A stretch of DNA of 64,000 bases from Rosa chinensis (lineage: Eukaryota; Streptophyta; Magnoliopsida; Rosales; Rosaceae). Below, one piece after another: positions 45,015-55,840 of the stretch (position 1 is the first letter of the stretch; every line of letters begins with the position of its first letter). The stretch lies in NCBI RefSeq assembly GCF_002994745.2, contig NC_037088.1:191001-255000 (forward strand), read 5' to 3'. Below the pieces are notes generated by a model. The model was not told the DNA's origin and did no database searches. It saw nothing but the letters and a program-made list of their open reading frames with translations. The position numbers were made by a program, and so were the translations under genes.

Positions 45015-48000
45015 CTAGCAGCGGTGCCCGCGCTTTGCGCGGGATGTGAATTGCAACCACGAAACGTACTTAAAGTTTAGGCAGGTCTGTCTTTGAATTG
45101 AAGGCTTTCATCTACTACATAGTGCCTTTTCCTAGTCCCTCTTGTTGATCCCCTTTAATTGTTAGTATAGAACTAATCTTAGAAGGACAGAGAATATAAA
45201 CTAAGATAGCCTATTTGTTGGCAGCTGCTATTGATAGTGGAAACTTTGATAAGATCTCAAAGATAGGACATAATCTAATTTATATTTTGTTTTAGATGAA
45301 CAGCTTAGGAGAACTTGAAGATTCAGTCAAAGAGTATATAATCATTACAATGTTTCTCTGATATTACCCACAGAATTTTCTTGAAAAAAAAAATGTAACT
45401 GAGAAGCAAAAGACACAAAATATTTATACTCTGTGATGAAAAAGCCAGAAAGAATCGTGAAAATCAAACCAGGAATGTTGAGGAAACATTGATTTTTCAG
45501 AGCCATTAACAATACAGAAAATAGCAAATGGTCTTGGCAACCAATCCATACCTATAAAAACCATACCCAGAAATTGACAACCTTTGCTTTTCAGATCCTC
45601 AGACGTTTGCTGCAAAAGCAATGTAAGGAAAAACATGAATCAGAAACCAAGTAAAGGTAGGAGGAAAGTTTTACAAATTAAAGGAAGGATTTCCACTTTA
45701 TAAAACGAAACACTTATTGAAGAATTTTATTACTAATTGTACGAAAATAACATTATAGACAAAAAAAAAAAACACTAATGATGCTTTGTAACAGTACACT
45801 AAGACTTCCTACAAAGCAAAAAACACACACCCGATCTCTCTATGGATCGTTCTTTGATATCTCCCTGGATCGCTCTCTATGAGCAGAAAAGCTATGAGAA
45901 TTAGCTTAGAACAAAAGGCAGTTACTTGGTTGAACCTCAGCAACACCAGCATAAGAAATATCAACTTTGGAGGAGCTATATATTTTATGATGTATTGTGG
46001 TTTCTATACATGCATCAGTTATAGCAGCAACTATGCTAGTAGCAACTATAAAAAAGCAGAAGTACAAAAGAAAATTGAAAGTAAAGTCCACGGTCTTTAA
46101 TCAATCTTTTCTTAGTACAATATACTTTAGTACAGCTATACCTTTATCATTCTTTCGACATACACCCTTTAACCCCATTTCATGACCTATCTTTAACTAA
46201 TTAACTACCCTGTTGTCCCAACCATTTCAGATAATTGAGTATTGCTTTGAAAAAGTCCAAATTGGAAAACAAAACAAGGGAAGCCAACTGAATCAAAGTC
46301 CAAGTCATATCTATGTCGAACCAAATTTGAATATCATTTATGTCCTCGTGACTGAAATTTATATCCAAAAAAAAAAAGAGAAAGAACAGTAGTTAACTGT
46401 GAAAAATGTTGAAATTGTGTATAATCTTGGTTGTAGTAACTTCAAAAACCCAAGATTCTAAACCCTATATAATTTTATTCTATATTTGTGGCTGATGTAG
46501 TAAAGCATAACGCCAAAACCCCCATTAAAAACAGAATAGCGAAAGACTGAAAGCCAAGTAGGAGACAGAGCATTTCCATGATGCTACAAAGATGGCCATA
46601 AGCTGTGCACGTCTGATTTCGAATAGGGCAACAATCAAGTCGACAAACTAACTCAGAAAGTTATTAATTTCTTTTATCATTTAGTTTTTCCTTTAGAGTC
46701 TGCTAGCACAATTATTATTATTATTATCCAAACAAATAAACTCTTTAGTTTCTATTCTATAGGAAAAACAGAAGGAATAACAGCTGGTTATCCATGAAGA
46801 ATAGAAATGATTAAACTCTTTGAAACTAAAGTCTATAATCATCGATGGAACAGAATAGAACAATCAGTAATATAATGATTTAGAAATACAATGTTAAGTA
46901 CTCATTCTTGAAAACAGAACACCTCACAATCTTAAATTGTTCCATGAGGAGTTTAAAATAAAATCTGACAATCAAATTTCAATTTTCTATCAATTGATCG
47001 CTACAAATTATATTCACATATGATCACTGAATGGATAACTTTGCACGTTAGCTGTAGTAATTTTCAGTAGTACTGTTTAAACTGATTGACATCCCCTTTT
47101 TAAGATAAGAAATTACTATTGTTTCGCTGGATTAACCAAAACGTGTGTTTGTGACACAAAACTAAATTAACCTCCCTACCAAAGGGAGTTACACGATTTT
47201 TTTGTTTTTGTTTTTTTATCCTCTGCTACCCATTTTTACCTAGAATATAAAGGGTCAAGGGCACACCCTTTTGTTCCTAATCCCCACTTACTCAGAATCC
47301 TCTGCTAAATATGGTTCTGAAACGATAACCATAGAAGCAAAAAAAAACTATTAGCTCTGCCATGTGATTTGCCGATGATCAGTTCCCACAATCTTTTTAA
47401 GAAAAGCGATGATCATATCAATTGAAACCAGAAGAAAAGAAGGATCCCAAATAATTGAACCTTATTTTTTTATAATCCATTTGAACCCAAAATCAAACAT
47501 CAAAGCAAACATCAAATACAAACAGATAGTTCAATTCTAAAACAAATAGAGATTTTGGAGTAACAGGTGCTCTCAGTCAAATCGAAAACCTATCAGAAAC
47601 AAACCAATCAATACCAACCAATCTGATTGAACAGAACATGACAAAATATATATCTATGAAATCAAGCAAGCCACCATCTAATGAAAATTGTCAAATTACC
47701 AAACATCAGAAAGAAACCTTGAAACCTTTCCAATCAATCACCGAAATCCCAAATCCAAAGATAAACAAAAGCCCTAAAACGTAAAAACCCATAACAATTC
47801 AAGACCAACAACCCAGCTAACAAAAAGCAAAAGCAGAAGAAAATGGCCAAACCACAAAGGTTAATCTAACCAGAAACCAAAGGAAAATCTCCACATACCT
47901 TAATCAAACCAAAGAAAGAACTCAGCAAAAAAAACTTCCAAACCAACACCAATCGCTCTTCTTCTCCCCTTTTTTCTAAACGTCTTCTATTGCCAAAAGA

Positions 48001-49283
48001 GTAAAGACACAGCACCAAAACCGACATGGCTTCAGCACCAAAATTCCGGACACGCGATGCCGCGGGATAATAGTCTTGTACTTCTGCTTTTTTATATTTG
48101 TCTCACCAGTTGGTTTTGGAGAAGATTGGTACAAATTGCTTCTTTCAAGAATTTGTTTAGAGGAACCTTTCTTCCAGCCACTTTTCTCTAGCCGACGCAA
48201 AACCCTATAGCTATATGTAGCCTAAGGGTTGACTGAAACAGATATCAAAGGGAAAAGTAGCCTAAGGGTCAGTTAGTCATATTATTTTGGAAAGTATCAA
48301 AATTATCTAAATTCCGGAATTCCCATTTCCATTCAATTGAATTCTCAGTTTTTAACCAACAATTTATTTTATTAACATGCCATCTCAATTGTGAACAGCA
48401 CAGGAAATTCTCCATCAACATGTTATAAACAATGTAAAGGTTCCACTTTAGTTCACTTAAAGAAGGTTTAAACAGCCAAATAAGATAAATCTCCTTCCAA
48501 CGAAACAATAGGCTCAACTATTGCAATAAAAGCTTGTACAGAGTCTATAGGAATAATGACTCACCAATCTGTCTGAACTAATCTGGTGATCTGTACTGAT
48601 ATTCATTCCTCCTCTAACTCAGATTTAATATCAAAATTCGAAAACAAAAAATTAAAGAAAGAAAAGAGGATCACATGGCTATTTCTTAATCTTCAAATCT
48701 TCCTTCAAATCATACCCAAAGAAAAGCCACATGATTCACCACAGATATGGAATCTCAGATAGGCTCGAAAAATCAACAAAAACCGAACACAGCAAACACG
48801 CCCACACAGAAAACCTCTCAAAAAAAAAAAAAAAAAAAACCACAGATATAACATATAGACACAAACATATACAGGCACATGAGAGAAAGATAGATAAGAT
48901 AAGAGATCAAAGTGAAAAAAGATCATTCTCTTTCTTTCTGGATCGTGGATCTTTCTTCTTCTCTTTCTAATCACATCAAAAAGCAAAGCTTTCCAAAGAC
49001 AATCAGAGATAGATAAGAGAGAGAAACATATCGGCGCACCTTGTAAACTGAAGAAGACAATCGGAGTTGTTTGGAATTGGATTTTCTTTCTTTCTTTCTT
49101 TCTTTTGGATCGCGAAAACAGTTGAATTTGAGATTGAGAGAATGGAGAGCGGCGAGAGAAGGAAAAAAGGTAAACCCTGACACAAATGGCAACGATGTGA
49201 TTACAAAAAAAATAGGGACGAAGCCATCTTTTCCGTCCCTTATGAACAGTAGTAACAGTAACCGGGCTTTAGTATATTAGTAA
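45015..49283 (-). mobile_element. non-autonomous Helitron A
   Basis: Read on the minus strand, the 3' end has a GC-rich hairpin (45043-45027, CCCGCGCAAAGCGCGGG), eight bases, then CTAG (45018-45015) followed by T, the standard Helitron terminus. The 5' part near 49283 reads TACTAATATACTAAAGCCCG and then GTTACTGTT. No Rep/helicase coding sequence is present. It carries an 81-bp copy of an exon of the neighbouring ataxin-10-like gene (48110-48190). A minus frame at 45560-45640 (QTSEDLKSKGCQFLGMVFIG) may be another captured piece, unidentified. Confidence 0.75.
48110..48190 (+). pseudogene. captured exon fragment of the ataxin-10-like gene
   Basis: 81 bp match the start of coding exon 2 (43440-43360) with one difference that I can see (CCAGCC versus CCGGCC). 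The match begins exactly at the splice acceptor; only the final CTCACCAG versus CTAACCAG of the intron is similar. The orientation is opposite to the gene. Confidence 0.85.
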
Positions 49284-51071
49284 CTAGTTACTGATCCCGC
49301 GCTTTGCTGCGGGTAGTGTAACTACTTTTTAGTCATTTAATAATTATCAATTGCTTTATTTCTAATTGAACAAACAACAAAAATCAAATTGCTTTATTTC
49401 TAATTGAACAAACAACAAAAATCAAATGAAGTTCACAGTTTCAAAACAGTAAGAATCCAAATAGCGAAACCAATTCAAAACAAATTGAAAAGAAACGAAA
49501 CCAAAATAAAAAAGGAATGCAGGTTGAGTATTGTTCTTCACTTTTTCACACTTTAATACCAACAGTAATCAAGTTAGAAGTTTAGAAGAGTAAATTACTT
49601 GATGCTCTGCTCTCTTCCCGTATATGTAAATCCACTTAAACGACTATGTTTGAAAAGTTAAATAAACTTCAGGGACGTAATAACAATATATACTGAATTT
49701 CCTGTGGTGATTTTAAACATTTGCCATATCCAGCATCATCTTGTATCAATCCAATTTTGATGAGAAGAATAGCATCGAGTTGGTCCACTTTTTATTTAAT
49801 TTTGTTTAAATATCAGATTCTTTTATTTAATGGAAGTTAATGAGATGTTTCTTTCCTGATCCATAAGTTTCTCTGAAGTTTCCAATACTCTGTTTGTAAT
49901 GGTATGCTATACATACATTATATCGAAACTAAACAAACAAAAATAAACTGAAGTACATTATTGTTGACTGAAAAATGTAAAGAATTAATTATGTATGCAC
50001 CAGTTACCTTCACAGGTGGTGATCATGCCTCTGAACTTTACAACCATTAAGTTAGTGTTCTTAGTTTTCCCCTCTCAATATTCTTAGATGTGTATTTACA
50101 GTGTAAGTGTACAACTCAAAATTGAGCACCTCAGAATAATTGCTTCAGCTGCTATTCTAGCCTGATAGTTAAGGTAAACCTTCACCTATTTGAAAGTCAA
50201 TCTTTAATCACAGATTAACAAGACCGATCCAATTGTTTTAAGATTAGTATCACATGATCAGTCAATGAGATCATCCAACTCTATACAGCATCCTATCCTT
50301 TCCTAGGTTTATCCATTTGAACATTTTCACACTAAGTCAAATTTGAAAATTAATCCTTAAGCTGCCAAAAAACACAACCAAGAGATCATCATTTAGTCAT
50401 CACATTGTTACATAGCCATTTGTAGACTTTGAACAAAACTGCACAATATCTCTAAACATTAACAAACAATGTCCAAGAACAGCCAAATAACTTCTATTTA
50501 TTTCGTTAATTAGATTTCTATACAGCCATCCAATCGTGTCAGATTATTTTGTTTAATGAAAGTTAATGAGATCTTTTTTTCCAAATCCGTAATTTTCTTT
50601 GAAATTTCTAATACTCTGTTTCTAGCGCTCACGTATATACAGTATATATTCAAACCGACCAACCAGAAAGAAAAAAAAAAGAACATAAAAGGAATCGAAA
50701 ATTTTTAAACCAAAAAAAAAAACTGAAATCTCTATCTTCTAATTTTTTCAATCAACCATCAAAATCGCAAAGTGCAGGCCAAACAAAGTACTCAAAAGAT
50801 CACAATCTGTATCAGTCAAAAGGCAAAGTCCAGAACATGATCCTAAACTCAAAACTATAACCAAAATTGGAGAAACCAAAACCTAAACTCAAATTTAACT
50901 TAGAAGACGTGACTTGAATGAATAACATGACTAAACTTGACAAAGATTGCCTCTTTGGAAACACATTCCTAATAAAATTTTTGACACACTGTAGATTGCA
51001 GATAGTGAAAATCTTTGCTTCTTACAGTAGTAATGATTAATATGCTGCTGCTGCTTATAATATCATATTAC

Positions 51072-51119
<48 letters not shown>

Positions 51120-51947
51120 CCCACCATCACATCCCTATACGTTCTCATTATGATCGTCATATAACACCAAAGTTGATACAAAGTTCTTAAGTTACCAAAA
51201 TTGATAAAACCATTCCACTCAAATACCTATATCTCTAACCCCAGCACAAACAAAACTAAAAGAAGAAGAACACAACAGCAAAAAACACAAATTTCCGAAC
51301 CTGCAATCCCTACTCTCCAAACCAAACTCATATCTATTACTCCTCTTCTTCCTCTACCATTTGAACACACCACTGAACCACATTTGGAAAAAAATTATAT
51401 TGCGATTACAATACTTAAAGGCCTCGGCAGATACTAAATCTTAGCCAACTCTTCAATTAAGCATAAACAGAACAAACTCAGAATCAAAACTCTGAAATTA
51501 CAGAATCAAATTCAATCACCCAAAAAAAACCACAATTCAGTAACCCTAACCGTAAAAGCTAATCAAACTCAACACAATAAAACTCAATTCCCAATTTCCG
51601 AAACCCAGAGTCAATAACATGAATCAAAAGAGAAAACAAAAACCCCAACAAAAACGAAAAAAACATACAAATCTGGGAAACAATACCTTCGATACAAAAC
51701 GCTTTCTCTCCACCGATCTTCTTTCCCCTCACAGAAAAATGAAATCACCACTCTCTCTCGGTCTCTTTCTCTCTCGATTTCTTTCTCTCTCTCGGTCTCT
51801 TTCGCGCTCTCTCTGTTTCGACTGTACTTCCTCTAGAAACCACGAACGAAATCTACGTGTATCAGAGAAACATAAGGGCAAAAGAGTCACTCCACTCTGT
51901 GCACAGTGATGAACAGGAAACCGGGCAACTGAGCTTTAGTCATTTGA
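49284..51947 (-). mobile_element. non-autonomous Helitron B
   Basis: On the minus strand the 3' end has hairpin CCCGCAGCAAAGCGCGGG (49313-49296), eight bases, CTAG (49287-49284), then T. The 5' end near 51947 reads TCAAATGACTAAAGCTCAG followed by TTGCCCGG, sharing ACTAAAGC, CCCGGTT and CTGTTCAT with the 5' end of Helitron A. Its 3' end abuts the 5' end of Helitron A. No coding sequence was recognised. It contains a 38-bp tandem duplication (49348-49423) and an AT microsatellite. Confidence 0.75.
51074..51117. repeat. AT microsatellite
   Basis: Over 20 AT units in tandem inside Helitron B. Confidence 0.95.
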
Positions 51948-52229
51948 CGTCGCGAATTCCAACTCATGTAATATATGAAACAATATTACTAAGAAACATT
52001 TGACATAATTAGTTGACGTGGTTTCTGTTCATGCGCTTTTTCATTCTCATTGCTGTAATATCTTGAATTAATGAATTTTTCTTTTTGCTCTAAAAAAAAA
52101 AAAAAAATTACAGCGAAAGCGCTAGTGGGTAAAAACACTTCTACGATCAAACCACTAACCTCTTCCTAGTTTCAATCCAATTTATCCCTCATCTCTCATC
52201 ACTCGAAATAACATAAAGAACCAGCCAAT

Positions 52230-52480
52230 GAGAGTTGGTTCAGTTGGCAAGGCCGGACTTGAGGTGTAAACTCACACAAATTCGATTCCCGCTACCAACA
52301 ATCTCTCATTTGGTGGGCAATCTAGAAAATGTCCTGCATAATTCAATACCAATGAGCTGGGCTAGGACACTGGCCAGTTTCATAAGTCCTGTTGGGTTAA
52401 GGTCGTAGGTTTGCCATAACCCTGATTGGGTTGAGGTCGTAGGTTTGCCCTGACTCTGGTAGTGTAGGGAAGCCTCCCTC
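52230..52480 (+). mobile_element. tRNA-derived SINE-like sequence
   Basis: A box-A-like TTGGTTCAGTTGGCAAGG (about 52235-52252) and a box-B-like ATTCGATTCCC (about 52280-52290) are spaced as in a tRNA-type RNA polymerase III promoter. A 40-bp imperfect tandem repeat (GGTCGTAGGTTTGCC twice) follows. It does not fold as a full tRNA. No A-tail or target repeat was found. Confidence 0.45.
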
Positions 52481-52485
52481 TTACC

Positions 52486-54857
52486 TAGGCTTAGTTTGGC
52501 ATTGCTTCCTAGGGTGCTTTTGGGGCTGCTTCTGCTTTTGGGCCAAAAGCATGGTGTTTGGTAAAATATTTGAAACCTGCTTTTGGTTGAAATGGCTTCT
52601 CCGTAAAGCTGAATTTGGACTGTAGCTTTCAAAAGCTGCTTTGGGAAAACACTAAGGAACAACAGTGCACAGTTTAATGAAATTTGGACTTCCTGCCAAT
52701 TCTATCCTCCTCCTTTTCTAAAAATTACATCGAAACAACGAGACCCTATCTTTTCTTCATCGCGAGGCAGATCTTCTTTGCCGTCATTATCATTATCATT
52801 CCACATCTCCTCCTTCCTCTTCTTCAATTCATGGATTCTTGTCGGCCTCGCCTCCTTCCTTTGCGTAGACTTTGGGTCTTATGGGTTATGCTTCTTCTCT
52901 GAAGATAGAATCAAACGGAACCCAATTCCTCTGATTCCTCCATAGCTGCACAAAAAGGAGTAAGGTATGTGAGCTTTACTCAGTCAGATTTCCAGAACCG
53001 AAAGTTTGCTTGACTGCTTCTCTTTACTTTTTATTTCGAGAAATTGATCAGATGTCATTGAATTGTTATATAAGAGAATTCTTGTACATCTCAACATTGA
53101 ATAATTTGATCCTCATCGAAGTTCTCCTCCTTCTCTCTCTGCTGTCATTGAAAGGTTCAATCTTACTCTCTTTACTTTACTCTTTCAGATTCAGTCTTTT
53201 TTTTATTCGTACCCATGTAATTGGTATTCTTCTGTGAGTTTGGTTTGTGCTTTTAAGATAGATTGAAGCTTGTGTCTTGCTTAATTTGTGATACAAAGCT
53301 GGAAGTTTTAATTTTTGTGAAGTATAGTTGTCTTGCTTAATTTTTGAGTTAGTTTCTGGAGGAGGTCGAAGAAGAATGAATTTATCAACAAAAATACTTA
53401 GATGAATGACTTTGGGTATGCCGTCGGAATCTCAACTGGTTTCGAATCCGGAAAGAAGAAGAGGATCTAGGACTGTAGTTATGGAGTCACAGCCTTTCCA
53501 CTAGGAGAGAAGAGGAACTAAGGGAAGTAGGCTCAACTCTCTCTCGAATTGGAAGAAAAGGGAGAGGAACCTCCTCTAAGAACTGGTGTTAGAATCTGCA
53601 GTTATTGCTGTCTTTGAAAAATATGATTAAGTGCAGTAATTGAGCTCTTTTTGTTTCTTCTTATAAACTTGAGGCTGATGTCTGGTTTATAAATAGACAC
53701 TTAACAAACTTGGGTCATGTGATTGGATTGGTTTCTGTAATCCAGATTGTATTAGTTATAGTGATATTATAAGAGACTAGTCATTGTAAGAAATATTGTG
53801 CTTTCAGAATTTTTACATGATAGACAAGTTAATTAACTCTTCATATATGAAATCCATATTTGGCAGCCAGCAAGATCTCTATACAAACTGCGATTGGTAC
53901 AGCAATAGCAATTGCTGGTGTTGTCATTTACTCCTTGATAAAAGCAAACTTGGAAGAGCAAAAGAAGGCAAGGATTTTGAAGTACCCCATTTTGGATTGA
54001 ACTCACATACAATATAACATATGTTCTATTTCAAGAGGTTGCTGCTATTTCCGCATCATAGGAGGTATAGCATGGAAAGGGAAAATAAGACATGTGCAGT
54101 CACAGGCTTCATCTACAGATTACAAAATTGAAACGTTCATTAAACTTTGACTATTATTATATTACCAATTTGTAAGTGATCTCCAAAGAGACTTGATCAC
54201 TACTGTTGTAAGACAAAATCATTGTACTTTAACACAATGTTAATGTTAAACCCCTTTCAAATTCATCGACTTATTTCTCAAGCAAGTTTTCAAATGGATG
54301 TGCATCTCTGATTCGCAAATTTCTTGTTTGTTACCCATAATTGCTTTGGTCCAAGCAAAATTTCCCAAATTAGTATTTTTAGCATTTATGACCATTTTAG
54401 TGATTATACCTAGTCACAGCACTTTTATCCACTTAGCATTTAGTTGCAAATTTCAAGTGACTTTAACATATTGTGTAATAGTTCCCGTTGAACTATAGTC
54501 GGGAAATTAATTCAAAAATTATGCGTATTGAAGGGTTTAAAGTAAATCTTTTATTCGGTCCAAGCAAGGGTACAAGGATAATACATGAGATATTTTTTTA
54601 TTTGGTATGGTTACATAATCAAAAAATAAAATTATGCATTTTTGTAGCATTTGATGCATATCTTAGCATATATGATCATTTTAGTAATTATACCCAGTCA
54701 AAGCACTTTTGCCTTACAACTTACCAAACACCTAGAAATTGTTTTTCGTTTTCACAGCACTTTTAAAACCAGTTTACCAAACACCTCAGCTGCTTCTTCT
54801 CACAGTAAGTTCGGAAGTGCTTCCTCTCACAGCACAGCAATCCCAAACTAAGCCCTA
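52486..54857. mobile_element. possible hAT-type element with short terminal inverted repeats
   Basis: The left end reads TAGGCTTAGTTTGGCATTGC and the right end, on the minus strand, TAGGGCTTAGTTTGGGATTG, which are imperfect inverted repeats. Subterminal AGCACTTTTG/CAAAAGC motifs recur, including two related blocks near 54390-54430 and 54660-54710. No transposase frame and no matching 8-bp flank was found, so the call is tentative. The right end touches the RBX1 leader. Confidence 0.35.
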
Positions 54858-54859
54858 AA

Positions 54860-55254
54860 CTTTTCTGAGTCGGAGAGCCTCCCGTTCAGCAGTTCCCGTC
54901 TTTCTCTTTTCGCGGGTTCCGGGTCATGCTTTCGTCATCAAATCTCCTCTTCGTCTCCAATTTCAGGTCTGTATCTTCCTTCTTTCCTTGTTCACTTCTC
55001 CTAGAATCTGAAGAAAACAACCCCTTCTTTCGGTTTCTTCCAAAACCAAAACCTCTACCGTGTTCGCTGTTAGGGTTCTTGCAAACCCAAAGCTCCCGCC
55101 TTTGGAGATTCTTGCCTCTACTATTGATTTTGCAGCTGTTAGGGTCTAGCATTCCACTTCTTGCTATTTGGTTGTTGTTGTTGTTGTTATTCTACTCTAG
55201 AATTTTGATTTTCTATTTTTGGATTATAGCTTTGCAGATTGAATTACCTTCTTA
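54860..55254 (+). promoter_or_regulatory. 5' leader of RBX1 with a UTR intron
   Basis: Leader sequence with a donor at 54967 (TTTCAG/GTCTGT) and an acceptor at 55237 (TTTGCAG/ATTG), followed by 17 non-coding bases before the ATG at 55255. The intron is pyrimidine-rich and includes a GTT microsatellite near 55173-55187. Confidence 0.5.
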
Positions 55255-55707
55255 ATGGCGACATTGGATTCCGACGTGCCCATGGTTCCGGCAGGCGAGG
55301 GATCGAACGATGCTGGCCCTTCTTCAGTTAAGAAGTCCAAGCGTTTCGAGATCAAGAAGTGGAATGTTGTGGCTCTCTGGGCTTGGGGTAACTAATAGGA
55401 ACCCTCAACCTAATTTCTCTGGTTTCTCTTGAGTGTGACATTTCGATGAATTTTGTTAATAAATGGTTTAGTGATGTTGTTTTTGGGTTGTTGTATGCAG
55501 ATATTGTTATGGACAACTGTGCTATATGCAGAAACCATATCATGGATCTTTGTGAGTTTTACTCTTTGCTTTCTCTGCAATATATACACTTTACATTTTA
55601 TGGTATTCATTATTGTTTATTGACTGGACCTTTGTTGTGGTGGTTAGGCATTGAGTGCCAAGCAAACCAGGCAAGCGCAACAAGCAAGAAGTGTACAGTT
55701 GCTTGGG
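55255..55707 (+). CDS. RBX1: RING-box protein 1, first three coding exons only
   Basis: Exons 55255-55387, 55501-55551 and 55648-55707 join in frame (introns GT...AG). They begin [16 protein letters not shown] and continue [32 protein letters not shown] and [23 protein letters not shown]1 is the RING subunit of cullin-RING ubiquitin ligases; it binds the cullin through the N-terminal strand and recruits E2 through the RING-H2 domain. About 81 residues are encoded here. The final exon with the remaining zinc ligands (the CNHAFH...CPLD part) is not found before 64000. An LTR element starts 134 bp after the last exon. The family normally has EEC where this copy has KKC, two G-to-A type changes. 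Either the last exon lies beyond the window across a very long intron, or this copy is a broken pseudogene. Confidence 0.8.
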
Positions 55708-55840
55708 GTATGTCTTTTGCTTGCAAACACTAATATCTTCAAGTTTATGTATATCCTCCTCCTATCTTTCAGATTGTGTATTTGCTATGCCCTTGTTATT
55801 GACTAATTTATTTTGCATGCACCGCAAGTTATTATGTTTT

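Noticed and set aside
52105..52130. Third Helitron terminus (GCGAAAGCGCTAGT)
   Set aside because: There is a CTAG near a short GC palindrome, but the hairpin is weak and has no eight-base spacer like the other two.
52230..52300. True tRNA gene
   Set aside because: Box A and box B are tRNA-like, but the acceptor and anticodon stems do not fold, so SINE-like is the better call.
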